A DNA stretch of 64,000 nt. It comes from Janibacter corallicola NBRC 107790. Lineage in GTDB: Bacteria > Actinomycetota > Actinomycetes > Actinomycetales > Dermatophilaceae. The notes beneath the pieces were generated by a model. It made no database searches. It saw only the letters and a list, made by a program, of their open reading frames with translations, and was not told where the DNA came from. Position numbers and translations under genes: made by a program. Within the stretch, counting starts at the first letter, position 1. Every line of letters starts with the position of its first letter. The stretch covers positions 1-64,000 of the forward strand of contig NZ_BCSR01000011.1 of NCBI RefSeq assembly GCF_001570965.1, given 5' to 3'. Shown in pieces: positions 1 through 9,382 of the stretch.

Positions 1-18
1 TCAGCCCGACCGAGTGAG

Positions 19-49
19 AGGCCCGGAAACCCAAGGGTTTCCGGGCCTT
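19..49. terminator. Hairpin terminator at left edge
   Basis: The sequence reads AGGCCCGGAAACCC, then AA, then GGGTTTCCGGGCCTT. The 13-bp arms are perfect around a very tight loop. It probably ends a gene lying left of the window. The remaining bases up to 217 hold no gene I can support, apart from weak leader sequence for the ATPase gene that follows. Confidence 0.7.
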
Positions 50-217
50 CGTCGTGTCCGGAGTGGACCTGCGGCGCATCTCGGGTCGGCATGTCGTGCG
101 GCAGTTCATCCCCCTTCGCGCGCAACGGCCGCGGCATACCGGGCCCTCCCACCCCGTCCCGGCCGGACTGCCGTGCGAGCTGCACCGCCTCACCGCCGAA
201 GGACTAGCCTCGGGACG

Positions 218-1618
218 GTGAGCACCTCGACTGCCGCCCCGACCATCGCGACCGTCGGCGAGCTGCGCGCCGCCGGTCACGTTGCCAAGCCGCTGCGCAC
301 CGAGCTGCGCGACAACCTCCTGGAGCGGCTGCGGGCGGGGGTGGACCCGTGGCCCGGGATCCACGGTTACGAGGACACGGTGGTCCCGCAGCTCGAGCGG
401 GCCCTGCTCGCCGGTCACGACATCGTCCTGCTCGGCGAGCGCGGCCAGGGCAAGACGCGCCTGCTGCGGGCCATCGCCGGACTCCTGGACGAGTGGACCC
501 CCGTCATCGAGGGCTCCGAGCTCGCCGAGCACCCCTTCGAGCCCATCATCCACGCCTCCCGCCGGCGGGCCGCCGAGCTCGGGGAGGACCTGCCGGTCAC
601 CTGGCTGCACCGCGACGAGCGCTACGTCGAGAAGCTCGCGACGCCCGACACCTCGGTCGCCGACCTCATCGGTGACGTCGACCCGATGAAGGTCGCCGAG
701 GGCCGCTCTCTGGGCGACCCCGAGACGATCCACTTCGGCCTCGTGCCACGCAGCCACCGCGGCATCGTGACGATCAACGAGCTGCCCGACCTCGCCGAGC
801 GCATCCAGGTCGCGCTGCTCAACGTCATGGAGGAGCGCGACATCCAGATCCGCGGCTACGTGCTGCGTCTGCCCCTCGACGTGCTCGTGCTCGCCAGCGC
901 CAACCCCGAGGACTACACCAACCGCGGCCGGATCATCACGCCGTTGAGCGACCGCTTCGGCGCCGAGATCCGCACCCACTACCCGCGCGAGCTCGAGGCC
1001 GAGATCGCCGTGACCCGGCAGGAGGCACACCTCGCCGCGGAGGTCCCCGACCACCTGCTGGAGATCCTCGCCCGCTTCACCCGCAATCTGCGCGAGTCCT
1101 CCTCGGTCGACCAGCGCAGCGGCGTGAGCGCACGCTTCACCATCGCCGGCGCCGAGACGATCGCCGCCTCGGCGCTGCACCGCGCCGCCCGCCAGGGCGA
1201 AGGGGAGGCCGTCGCCCGGGTCGTCGACCTCGAGACCGCGGTCGAGGTCCTCGCCGGCAAGATCGAGTTCGAGAGCGGCGAGGAGGGCCGCGAGCACGAG
1301 ATCCTCACGCACCTGCTGCGCACCGCGGTCGCCGAGACCGTGCGCCACCTCGTGCGCGGCATCGACTTCGGCCCGCTCGTCACCGCCATCGAGGAGGGCG
1401 CCGAGGTCGCCACCGGTGAGCAGGTGAGCGCCTCCGACTTCCTGGCGGGGCTCCCTTCGCTCGCGGAGGCCACCGTCTACGAGGACCTCTTCGAACGGCT
1501 CTCCGCCGGGTCCGAGGGTGAACGCGCCGCGGCCGCCGAGCTCGCGCTCGAGGGCCTCTACCTCGCCCGCAAGGTCGGCAAGGACACCGCGGGAGGCGAA
1601 ACCGTGTATGGCCACTAG
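218..1618 (+). CDS. MoxR/magnesium-chelatase-type AAA+ ATPase
   Basis: This cytoplasmic AAA+ ATPase of 466 residues resembles the BchI/ChlI and MoxR branch, which remodels or loads cofactors onto partners bearing a von Willebrand A domain. A Walker A motif, GERGQGKT, lies at residues 73-80. A Walker B-like stretch (GIVTINELPDL) follows near 182-192, and a sensor-1 region (VLASANPEDYTNRGR) comes after it. The GTG at 218 is preferred because everything upstream in this frame is low-complexity and Arg/Pro-rich, unlike a real N terminus. The downstream gene begins inside its last codons and encodes the expected VWA partner, so the two form an operon. The pair resembles mycobacterial Rv0958-Rv0959. 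No metal-chelatase subunit H is present, so cobalt or magnesium insertion should not be assumed. The substrate is unknown. Confidence 0.85.
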   Translation: MSTSTAAPTIATVGELRAAGHVAKPLRTELRDNLLERLRAGVDPWPGIHGYEDTVVPQLERALLAGHDIVLLGERGQGKTRLLRAIAGLLDEWTPVIEGSELAEHPFEPIIHASRRRAAELGEDLPVTWLHRDERYVEKLATPDTSVADLIGDVDPMKVAEGRSLGDPETIHFGLVPRSHRGIVTINELPDLAERIQVALLNVMEERDIQIRGYVLRLPLDVLVLASANPEDYTNRGRIITPLSDRFGAEIRTHYPRELEAEIAVTRQEAHLAAEVPDHLLEILARFTRNLRESSSVDQRSGVSARFTIAGAETIAASALHRAARQGEGEAVARVVDLETAVEVLAGKIEFESGEEGREHEILTHLLRTAVAETVRHLVRGIDFGPLVTAIEEGAEVATGEQVSASDFLAGLPSLAEATVYEDLFERLSAGSEGERAAAAELALEGLYLARKVGKDTAGGETVYGH

Positions 1619-3621
1619 CCGCAGCCGCTTCCGGCGCTATGACGGGGGCGACCCGCTGGCGCCGCCCGTCGACATCGCCGAGGCGCTGGACTCGATCGGC
1701 GAGCGGGTCATGGGGGGGGTCCTCGCCGGAGCGCGCCCTGCAGGAGCTGCTCCGGCGCGGCAGCAACGGTCGCCCCGGGCTGGACGTCCTCTCCCGGCAG
1801 ATCCACGAGAAGCGTCGGGAGCTGCTGGCGCGACACGACCTCGACGGCACGCTGCGAGAGGTCCGCGAGCTGCTCGACCGGGCCGTCCTCGAGGAACGCG
1901 GCCAGCTGGCGCGCGACGTGCACCTCGACGACACCGAGCGTGCCTTCGCCGAGATGCGTCTCGAGGGGCTCCCGGACTCCACGGCCGCGGCGGTCCACGA
2001 CCTCGCGGACTACCCGTGGCAGTCCACGCGGGCGCGGGAGGACTACGAGCGGATCAAGGACCTGCTCGGCCGCGAGGTCCTCGACCAGCGCTTCGCCGGG
2101 ATGAAGCAGGCCCTCGAGGACGCCACCGACGCGGACCGGGCGGCCGTGGCCGACATGCTCGCCGACCTCAACGATCTGCTGGAGAAGCACCAGCGGGGGG
2201 AGGACACCCCGCAGGACTTCGAGGACTTCATGGCCGAGCACGGGGACTTCTTCCCCGAGGGGCCCAAGGACGTCGAGGAGCTCATCGACACCCTGGCGAG
2301 GCGGGCGTCCGCCGCGCAGCGGATGCTGAACTCGATGACCCCCGAGCAGCGCGAAGAGCTCATGCAGCTATCCGCGCAGGCCTTCGGCTCACCAGAGCTG
2401 ATGGAGTCGTTGGGGCGCCTCGACGGCAACCTGCAGACGCTGCGGCCGGGTGAGGACTGGAGCGGGTCCGAGCAGTTCGGCGGCGAGCAGGGGATCGGCC
2501 TCGGCGACGGTACCGGCGTCCTGCAGGACCTGGCAGCGTTGGACGCCCTCGGCGAGCAGGTCTCCCAGACCTACGGGGGCGCACGGCTCGAGGACATCGA
2601 CCTCGACGAGCTCGCCCGTCAGCTCGGCGACGAGGCGGCCGTCGACGTGCGAGCCCTGCGAGACCTCGAGCAGGCACTCCGCAGCAGCGGATCGGTCCGG
2701 AGCGACTCCCGCGGGCAGCTGCGGCTCACCCCCAAGGCGATGCGGCAGCTCGGCCGCTCGCTCCTGCGCGACATCGCCCGGCGCATGTCCGGTCGCCAGG
2801 GGCAGCGCGACCTGCGCCAGGCCGGCGCCGCCGGCGAACGCTCCGGCGCGACCCGACCGTGGGCCTTCGGCGACACCGAGCCCTGGGACATCCCCCGCAC
2901 CATCCTCAATGGCGTCCGTCGGCGGGCGGGCGAAGGGGGAAGCCGCCTCATCACGACCGACGACATCGAGGTCAACGAGACCGAGGCGCGTACCCAGGCG
3001 GCGGTCGCCCTGCTCGTCGACACCTCCTTCTCGATGGCGATGGACGGACGGTGGGTCCCCATGAAGCGCACCGCACTGGCGCTGCACACCCTGATCCGCA
3101 GCCGCTTCCGCGGGGACGACCTGCAGCTGATCGGCTTCGGCCGGAACGCCAGGGCGATGGAGATCGAGGAGCTCACCGAGCTCGACGCCTTCTGGGACAA
3201 GGGCACCAACCTCCACCATGCGCTGCTGCTCGCGCAGCGTCACTTCCGCAGGCACCCGAACGCGCAGCCGGTCCTGCTCATCGTCACCGACGGTGAGCCG
3301 ACCGCCCACCTGGAGCCCCACGGCGAGACCTTCTTCGACTACCCGCCACACCCGCTGACCATCGCGCTCACCGTCCGCGAGCTCGACGCCCTCGCGCGGC
3401 TCGGCGCCCGGACGACCTTCTTCCGGCTGGGGGAGGACCCCGGCCTGGCCCGCTTCATCGACAGCCTCGCCCGCAGGGCGGACGGGACCGTCGTCGCCCC
3501 CGAGCTGGACGACCTCGGCGCCGCGGTGCTCGGGTCCTACCTCGGCTCCAGACAGCCGGGGCGGCCGCCCGGTGGGTATGACGATTGGTTCGGCGGCCGC
3601 GGGTTCTGGTTCGACGGCTGA
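1608..3621 (+). pseudogene. VWA-domain partner protein, frameshifted in a G8 run
   Basis: The natural start is the ATG at 1608, overlapping the end of the ATPase gene (MATSRSRFRRYDGG...). That frame holds only to the run of eight G at 1712-1719. Coding then continues in the +1 frame (SPERALQELLRRG...) to the stop at 3621. Removing one G would join the frames into a protein of about 670 residues. The C-terminal half is a von Willebrand A domain with a MIDAS motif DTSFS near residue 471 and TDGEP near 561. The N-terminal half is acidic and helical. By analogy with chelatase/MoxR pairs it should be the substrate-facing partner of the upstream ATPase. As written the gene is broken, but a single-base indel in a homopolymer is a classic sequencing artefact. 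An in-frame ATG at 1639 exists, but the peptide it would start is out of frame with the native N terminus. Confidence 0.8.
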
Positions 3622-3693
3622 GGAGCACCCGCCCGGAAGGTCACAGTCGGATGTCATCGACGCGCACGCCGGCCCCGGGCATCCCCGTCCGGC

Positions 3694-3731
3694 TATGCTC
3701 CCTCCGATCCGACAACGACGTCTTCCGGAGG
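3694..3731 (+). promoter_or_regulatory. Probable -10 and ribosome binding site for livH
   Basis: A TANNNT-type box, TATGCT, lies at 3694-3699. The purine block GGAGG lies at 3727-3731, seven bases before the GTG start. No convincing -35 hexamer is visible. The spacing of the GGAGG decides the GTG at 3739 as the start. Confidence 0.4.
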
Positions 3732-3738
3732 CCGATCC

Positions 3739-5136
3739 GTGCGCTCCCGCCTCGTGGTGGCCTTCACGGCACTGCTGCTGACCCTGTTGGTGACCCCGGC
3801 TGCCCTGGCGAGCACGATGACGGCACCGAGCACGGTGACCGAGGCCGAGGGAGAGGCCATCCAGGGCACGCTGCGCGGTCCGGACCGGGAGCCGGTCGAG
3901 GGCGCTGCACTGAGTGTCGCCGCCAAGGGCAAGGAGGTCGGCAGCGCGAAGACCGATGCCGACGGTGCCTGGCGGGTCGACGTCCCCGGGCCGGGCACCT
4001 ACACGGTCACCCTCGACGTGGCGACCATCCCGAAGGGGATGCAGCCGCGGGACAAGGGAGGAGCGACCCTCTCGGACGTGCAGGTGCGCAGCGGACGTGC
4101 CTCGACGGTGATCTTCCCGCTCATCGCGGCGAGCGCGAAGCAGCAGGACCCGGAGGCGGCCAGCGAGACATCCTCGAGCTCCACGGAGGACTCCACCGCC
4201 GACACGGGCGGCGCCGACGCGCCGGCCCCACCGGCCCAGGAGGGATCCGGCTTCGCGGGGCGCTTCCTGCAGCTGGTCGTCGAGGGCATCAAGTACGGCA
4301 CCATCATCGCGATCACCTCGGTGGGCCTCTCGCTCGTCTTCGGCACGACGGGACTGATCAACTTCGCCCACGGTGAGCTCGTGGCGCTCGGTGCGATCGC
4401 CGCCTTCTTCTTCTCCTCGGGCCCCGTCGACCTGCCACTCGTCCTCGCCGCCGTGCTCGCCATCATCATCGGCGGCGCCTCCGGCGGGGTGCTCGAACGC
4501 GGGCTGTGGCGCCCCCTTCGCAAGCGGGGGACGGGCCTGATCCAGATGTTCATCATCTCCATCGGGGTCTCCCTGCTGCTGCGTCACCTGCTCCTCGTGC
4601 TCTACGGGGGAGGCCGCCAGCAGTACGACCAGTACGGGCTGCAGGGGGAGATGGCCCTCGGGCCGGTCTCGATCACCCCGCGCGACCTGACGGTGACCGT
4701 CATCGCGATCGTCGTCATCCTCTGCGTGGCGCTGATGCTCCAACGCACCCGGATCGGCAAGGCGATGCGTGCCCTCAGCGACAACCGCGACCTGGCGGAG
4801 TCATCGGGGATCAACGTGGACCGGGTGATCCTGCTCGTGTGGATCCTCGGCGGGGGACTGGCCGCGCTCGGCGGCGTCTTCTACGGGCTGACCACGGCGG
4901 TGTACTGGGACATGGGCTTCAACCTGCTGCTGCTGATGTTCGCCGGCGTGATCCTCGGCGGGCTCGGCAGCGCCTTCGGGGCCGTCGTCGGCAGCCTCGT
5001 CGTCGGCCTGGTCGCCCAGCTGTCCACGCTGTGGTTCCCCACCGAGCTGCAGAACGCGTGGGCGCTGCTCGCCCTGATCATCGTCCTGCTCGTCCGCCCC
5101 CAGGGGATCCTCGGCCGCGCGCAGCGCGTGGGTTGA
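3739..5136 (+). CDS. livH: LivH-type ABC permease with secreted N-terminal domain
   Basis: This is an inner-membrane permease of the branched-chain amino acid/urea (LivH/UrtB) importer family with an unusual extra N terminus. Residues 1-25 are a signal peptide. Residues 26 to about 125 look like a carboxypeptidase-regulatory (transthyretin-like) beta domain with the typical TDADGAWRVDVPGPGTYTV signature. A Ser/Thr/Ala-rich linker follows to about 165. The permease proper starts at GFAGRFLQLVVEGIKYG and carries the family segment LVFGTTGLINFAHGEL. At 465 residues it is about 170 longer than ordinary LivH. It is first in a liv operon followed by livM, livG and livF. The extra domain should sit outside the membrane, perhaps touching the binding protein or cell wall; that role is inference. 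The substrate may be an amino acid, urea or a short amide. Confidence 0.85.
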   Translation: MRSRLVVAFTALLLTLLVTPAALASTMTAPSTVTEAEGEAIQGTLRGPDREPVEGAALSVAAKGKEVGSAKTDADGAWRVDVPGPGTYTVTLDVATIPKGMQPRDKGGATLSDVQVRSGRASTVIFPLIAASAKQQDPEAASETSSSSTEDSTADTGGADAPAPPAQEGSGFAGRFLQLVVEGIKYGTIIAITSVGLSLVFGTTGLINFAHGELVALGAIAAFFFSSGPVDLPLVLAAVLAIIIGGASGGVLERGLWRPLRKRGTGLIQMFIISIGVSLLLRHLLLVLYGGGRQQYDQYGLQGEMALGPVSITPRDLTVTVIAIVVILCVALMLQRTRIGKAMRALSDNRDLAESSGINVDRVILLVWILGGGLAALGGVFYGLTTAVYWDMGFNLLLLMFAGVILGGLGSAFGAVVGSLVVGLVAQLSTLWFPTELQNAWALLALIIVLLVRPQGILGRAQRVG

Positions 5137-5157
5137 CCGGGGGAGGCAAGGAGAGAG

Positions 5158-6150
5158 ATGGACTGGCCCAGCATCTTCGGCAACGCCGTCCAGGGCATGA
5201 TCGGCCCCGAGGCGGCCTACTTCGCCCTGGCCGCGGTCGGGCTGAACATCCACTTCGGGTACACCGGTCTGCTGAACTTCGGGCAGGTGGGCTTCATGCT
5301 CGTCGGTGCCTACGGGGCGGCGGTCTCGGTGGTGACCTTCGGGTGGTCCCTCTGGGTGGGACTGCTCGTGGGCCTCGCCTGCGCAGTGCTCCTGGCGCTC
5401 GTCCTCGGACTGCCCACGCTGCGGCTGCGGGGGGACTACCTGGCGATCGCCACCATCGCGGCGGCGGAGGTGCTGCGCTACGTCTACCGGTCCAGCACGC
5501 TGGAGCCGATCACCGGCGGCGTGTACGGGCTGCGGCAGTTCGCCGGGGAGTTCTTCGAGCTCAACCCGTACCCGCCGGGCAGCTACGGGTGGGGTCAGGT
5601 CACCTTCGACCACCGCTCGCTGTGGGTGATGACGGTCGGCTGGAGCCTCGTCGCCCTCAGTTGCCTCATGGTGCTGCTGCTCATGTCCAGCCCCTGGGGC
5701 CGGGTGCTCCGCTCGGTGCGCGAGGACGAGCTGGCAGCCCGCAGCCTGGGCAAGAGCGCGTACGGCTTCAAGCTCCAGAGCCTCGTCCTCGGTGGTGTGC
5801 TCGGTGCCCTCGCCGGCGTGCTCATGGCGATCAGCGTCCAGTCGGTCCAGCCGGACAGCTACGACCCGAAGGTGACCTTCTACCTCTACACGATCGTCAT
5901 CCTCGGTGGCGCCAGCCGCGTCCTGGGGCCGGTGCTCGGGTCGGTCATCTTCTGGTTCCTGCTGACCTTCCTCGACAGCTTCCTGCGCGGGGCCACCGCG
6001 TCCGGGCTGATCTCTCCCGAGGTCCTGGACAGCGGCGACGTCGGTGCTGCCCGGTTCATCGTCGTCGGGCTCGCCCTCGTGCTGCTGATGGTGTACCGAC
6101 CGGCCGGGATCCTCGGCAACCAGAAGGAGCTGCGCCTTGACGTCAAGTGA
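5158..6150 (+). CDS. livM: LivM-type ABC permease
   Basis: This 330-residue integral membrane protein is the second permease of the branched-chain amino acid type importer. It has many hydrophobic segments and the family stretch FGYTGLLNFGQVGFMLVGAY. A conserved cytoplasmic loop follows later (VREDELAARSLGKSAYGFKL), matching the EAA-like ATPase docking loop of LivM proteins. Length is normal for the family. The start is ATG, 21 bases after the livH stop, with GGAG-rich sequence between them. Its last codons overlap the start of livG by 14 bases, so the subunits are translationally coupled. Substrate specificity cannot be read from the sequence. Confidence 0.88.
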   Translation: MDWPSIFGNAVQGMIGPEAAYFALAAVGLNIHFGYTGLLNFGQVGFMLVGAYGAAVSVVTFGWSLWVGLLVGLACAVLLALVLGLPTLRLRGDYLAIATIAAAEVLRYVYRSSTLEPITGGVYGLRQFAGEFFELNPYPPGSYGWGQVTFDHRSLWVMTVGWSLVALSCLMVLLLMSSPWGRVLRSVREDELAARSLGKSAYGFKLQSLVLGGVLGALAGVLMAISVQSVQPDSYDPKVTFYLYTIVILGGASRVLGPVLGSVIFWFLLTFLDSFLRGATASGLISPEVLDSGDVGAARFIVVGLALVLLMVYRPAGILGNQKELRLDVK

Positions 6151-7015
6151 GCAGGCACCGGCGGCGAAGGGGGTCGGCCGCCTCGTCGACGTGCGCCCGG
6201 AGCCGGGCGTGGCCAAGCCGGACGCGATCTTCGTCGCGGACGACGTCGTGCGCAGCTTCGGCGGCCTGCGCGCCGTGGACGTGGACCACCTGGAGATCCA
6301 GCGGGGCACGATCACCTCGCTCATCGGGCCCAACGGCGCGGGCAAGTCCACCTTCTTCAACGTCGTCTCCGGCTTCGACCGCCCCGAATCGGGCCGGTGG
6401 AGCTTCCGGGGCAGCGACATCACGACGCTCCCGGCCCACCGGGTTGCCCGCACCGGGATGGTGCGCACCTTCCAGCTGACCAAGGCGTTGACCCGGCTCA
6501 CGGCCCACGAGAACCTCATGCTCGGGGCGACGGGACAGCGCGGGGAGCGCTTCCTCCCGGCTCTCGTCAAGCCGATGTGGAAGCGGCAGGAGGCGGAGAT
6601 CTCGGCCCGCGCCGATGAGCTGCTGGAGCGCTTCAACCTGGCGCACATGCGCGACGAGTTCGCGGGGACGATGTCCGGTGGCCAGCGCAAGCTCCTGGAG
6701 ATGGCCCGGGCGCTCATGGTCGAGCCCACGATGATCATGCTGGACGAACCGATGGCCGGGGTGAATCCGGCCCTGACCCAGTCGTTGCTGGGCCACATCC
6801 AGGCGCTGCGCGACGAGGGGATGACGATCGTGCTCGTCGAGCACGACATGGACGTCGTCATGGGCATCAGCGACTGGATCGCCACGTTCGCCCAGGGACG
6901 ACTCATCGCCGAGGGACGCCCCGAGGACATCCGACGGGACGAGGCGGTCATCGAGGCCTACCTCGGTGCCCACCGCAGCCTGCCCCCGCAGGAGGAGGAG
7001 ACCGAGGATGACTGA
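6137..7015 (+). CDS. livG: LivG-type ABC transporter ATP-binding protein
   Basis: This is a 292-residue cytoplasmic ATPase subunit of the liv importer. Walker A, GPNGAGKS, is at residues 64-71. The ABC signature is MSGGQ, Walker B is MIMLDEPMAGVNP, and the switch histidine is in VLVEHDM. The LivG-type C-terminal end (IEAYLGAH) is present. It carries about 25 extra residues before the usual start of the domain. The likely start is TTG at 6137, overlapping the livM gene. A later in-frame start cannot be excluded, because the first 25 residues are not conserved-looking. ATP hydrolysis here and in LivF drives import through LivH/LivM. Confidence 0.87.
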   Translation: MTSSEQAPAAKGVGRLVDVRPEPGVAKPDAIFVADDVVRSFGGLRAVDVDHLEIQRGTITSLIGPNGAGKSTFFNVVSGFDRPESGRWSFRGSDITTLPAHRVARTGMVRTFQLTKALTRLTAHENLMLGATGQRGERFLPALVKPMWKRQEAEISARADELLERFNLAHMRDEFAGTMSGGQRKLLEMARALMVEPTMIMLDEPMAGVNPALTQSLLGHIQALRDEGMTIVLVEHDMDVVMGISDWIATFAQGRLIAEGRPEDIRRDEAVIEAYLGAHRSLPPQEEETEDD

Positions 7016-7745
7016 CACCGACACCACCCCCGTACTGGCCGCCGTCGACCTCGTGGCGGGCTACATCCCGGAGGTGGACATCCTGCGCGGCTGCACCGGG
7101 CACGTGGGGAAGGGCGAGCTCGTGGGCGTCATCGGCCCGAACGGCGCGGGCAAGTCCACGCTCATCAAGGCGATGTTCGGCCTCGTCCCGGTCCGCTCGG
7201 GCCGGGTGATGCTGGGGGAGAAGGACATCACCGCGCTCCCGGCGCACGCGCTGGTCTCCGAGGGGCTGGGTTACGTCCCCCAGAACGACAACGTCTTCCC
7301 CTCACTGACCGTCGAGGAGAATCTCGAGATGGGGATCTACCTGCGGCCCAAGGAGTTCCGCACCCGCTATGCCGCCGTCAGCGACCTCTTCCCGCTCGTC
7401 TCCGACCGTCGCTCGCAGAAGTGCGGTTCGCTCTCCGGCGGCGAGCGACAGGTCGTGGCCATGGGCCGGGCCCTGATGACCGACCCGACGGTCCTCTTCC
7501 TCGACGAGCCCTCGGCGGGCCTGTCCCCGATGATGCAGGACACCGTCTTCGAGTCCGTCCGCACCATCAACCAGTCCGGGGTCTCGATCCTCATGGTCGA
7601 GCAGAACGCGTCCAAGTGCCTCGAGATCGCCCACCGTGGGTACGTGCTGGACCAGGGCCGGAACGCCTACGAGGGCACCGGCGAGGAGCTCCTGAACGAC
7701 CCCAAGGTCATCGAGCTCTACCTGGGCACGCTCGCCAAGATCTGA
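7008..7745 (+). CDS. livF: LivF-type ABC transporter ATP-binding protein
   Basis: This is the second ATPase subunit, 245 residues, of normal LivF length. Walker A, GPNGAGKS, is at residues 43-50. The signature is LSGGERQ, Walker B is VLFLDEPSAGLSP, and the H-loop region reads MVEQNASKCLEIAHRGYVL, typical of LivF where Gln replaces the usual His. The ATG at 7008 is chosen because it follows the strong GGAGGAGGAG and overlaps the livG end by eight bases. It closes the livHMGF operon. The matching binding-protein gene lies convergently downstream rather than in the operon. Confidence 0.9.
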   Translation: MTDTDTTPVLAAVDLVAGYIPEVDILRGCTGHVGKGELVGVIGPNGAGKSTLIKAMFGLVPVRSGRVMLGEKDITALPAHALVSEGLGYVPQNDNVFPSLTVEENLEMGIYLRPKEFRTRYAAVSDLFPLVSDRRSQKCGSLSGGERQVVAMGRALMTDPTVLFLDEPSAGLSPMMQDTVFESVRTINQSGVSILMVEQNASKCLEIAHRGYVLDQGRNAYEGTGEELLNDPKVIELYLGTLAKI

Positions 7746-7769
7746 GCAGGCCCCGGGGTGGGTCGGCTC

Positions 7770-7861
7770 CGCGGGAGAGGAGGTGGGGGTCCGCCCGACT
7801 CAGGACGTAGGCCGCCCGCGGCCGTAGTCCAAGGGCGGCGCCCCCACCTCCTCCTCTCGCG
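7770..7861. terminator. Large bidirectional terminator between livF and livK
   Basis: The left arm CGCGGGAGAGGAGGTGGGGG (from 7770) pairs with CCCCCACCTCC.TCCTCTCGCG ending near 7861, giving over 25 paired bases with minor irregularities. The roughly 35-base loop contains a smaller palindrome around GGCCGCCCGCGGCC. It lies between two convergent genes and can stop transcription from both sides. Confidence 0.75.
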
Positions 7862-7887
7862 GGGTCCACTCCGGGGCACTCGCGCAG

Positions 7888-9144
7888 CTACTCCTGGGCC
7901 TTGACCTGCTCGGTGGAGATCGTGTTGAGGTCACCCTTCTTGTTGAAGCCGTAGACCTCGATCGAGGCCGCCCCGGGCTCGCCGTCGTCGACGAAGTCCA
8001 GCGGGCCGCTCTTGCCCTGGTAGTTGATGTCCTTGCCGTCCTTGATCAGGCCCTTGCACTCCTTGAAGGTGGCGCACTCGGTGCCCTCGCGGGTGACGCC
8101 GACGACCTCCTTCTTGAAGTCCGTCGGGTCGGTGCTGTCGGCCTGCTCGGCCGCGAGCGCGATGATGTTCACGCAGTCGAAGACCTGCGGCGCGAACTGG
8201 GTCTCCTTCAGCTTGGGGGCGAAGCCCTTGAGCTCCTTGACGAAGTCCTTGTTCGCCGACGAGGCGGGCGCCGTGCCCTTCATGCCGTCCAGGACGCTCG
8301 GGTCCTTGGGGGAGACCAGCTCCGGCAGCTCCTCGCTGCGCAGGCCGTCCGCCCCGTAGATCCCGACCTCGTCCGTGGTCAGACCGGACTCGACGAGTCC
8401 CGAGAGGACCTGCTTGCCCTCCTCGAAGGCGATGAGCACGACGGCGTCGGGGTCGCTGGAGACGGTCTTCTGCACCACCGCGTCGAAGTTGGTGGACTTG
8501 GGGTCGTACATCTCCTGCGTCGCCACCGTCGCGCCGGAGCTCTCCAGCGCGTCCGCCGTGGCCTTCGCCAGGCCCTTGCCGTAGTCATCGGCCCGGGCGA
8601 CGATCGCGACATTGCTGTAGCCGTCGGCGATGATCGTGTCGGCCAGGACCGGCCCCTGCATGGCGTCCGAGGGAGCCGTGCGGAAGTAGTAGCCGTCGTC
8701 CTCGTAGCCGGTGAAGGTGGGCGCCGTGTTCGAGCCCGAGCACTGGACGACCTGGGCCCCGGTGACCTTGTCGATGATGGCCAGGGACATGCCCGAGGCG
8801 GCCGCCCCGATGATGGCATCCACGTCCTCGCCCAGCACCCGCTCGGCGGACTGGGAGGCCACCGCCGCGGTGTCGGCCTCGTCGCCGCTCACCACCGGGG
8901 GCAGCTTCTTGCCGAGCACGCCGCCGGCGTCGTTGATCTCGCTCATGGCGTACTTGGTGGCCTGCACCTGAGGGGGCCCGAGGAAGGCCAGCTGCCCGGT
9001 CTCGGGCAGGACGTACCCGAGCTGGAGCGGCTCGCTGGAGCCGCCACCATCGCCGCCGTCGCCGCTCCCCCCACCACATGCCGAGAGGGCCAGCATCCCG
9101 GCCACCGTGAGGCCGAGGGCCTTCGTGCGCATGCCGATTCGCAT
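7888..9144 (-). CDS. livK: Branched-chain amino acid type substrate-binding lipoprotein
   Basis: This 418-residue periplasmic-binding-protein-type lipoprotein should capture the substrate of the adjacent liv importer. The start ATG at 9144 is preceded by AAAGGAG at good distance. An in-frame start ten codons earlier lacks such a site. Residues 1-22 are a signal sequence ending in the lipobox LSAC with Cys23, followed by a Gly/Ser/Asp-rich linker. The mature part begins [20 protein letters not shown], the classic fold-type I (Peripla_BP_6) start, and contains [11 protein letters not shown] near the ligand cleft. It is transcribed towards livHMGF, so binding protein and membrane parts are separate transcription units and can be made at different ratios. 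Confidence 0.88.
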   Translation of the reverse strand: MRIGMRTKALGLTVAGMLALSACGGGSGDGGDGGGSSEPLQLGYVLPETGQLAFLGPPQVQATKYAMSEINDAGGVLGKKLPPVVSGDEADTAAVASQSAERVLGEDVDAIIGAAASGMSLAIIDKVTGAQVVQCSGSNTAPTFTGYEDDGYYFRTAPSDAMQGPVLADTIIADGYSNVAIVARADDYGKGLAKATADALESSGATVATQEMYDPKSTNFDAVVQKTVSSDPDAVVLIAFEEGKQVLSGLVESGLTTDEVGIYGADGLRSEELPELVSPKDPSVLDGMKGTAPASSANKDFVKELKGFAPKLKETQFAPQVFDCVNIIALAAEQADSTDPTDFKKEVVGVTREGTECATFKECKGLIKDGKDINYQGKSGPLDFVDDGEPGAASIEVYGFNKKGDLNTISTEQVKAQE

Positions 9145-9382
9145 ACGGTCTCCTTTGACGTGACGCCCGGTCACCGGGACCCGGCAGGATGCCGGGAGGG
9201 CGCGGACGGTGCGAATGATCCGGTGAACCTAGCACCTGAGGGACCCCGGCGGATCCCGGCGACAGGAGCCGTGACCGGCTTGAGACCTTGGCGGGGACGA
9301 GACCGGCATGGTGGTTGGGGCAGGAGACGTCGGACGTGTCAGTATGAAGGGCCCACGCACGTGACCAGACAAGGAAGGGTGG

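Noticed and set aside
2389-4743. Long minus-strand open frame (over 700 codons) opposite the VWA and livH genes
   Set aside because: High GC gives long open shadow frames. Its translation is Gly/Arg/Glu/Asp-rich without any family motif, while the + strand encodes clear VWA and permease proteins.
6130-6150. CTTGACGTCAAG palindrome at the livM/livG junction as an operator
   Set aside because: It lies within overlapping coding sequence in the middle of an operon with no promoter elements. Chance symmetry is sufficient.
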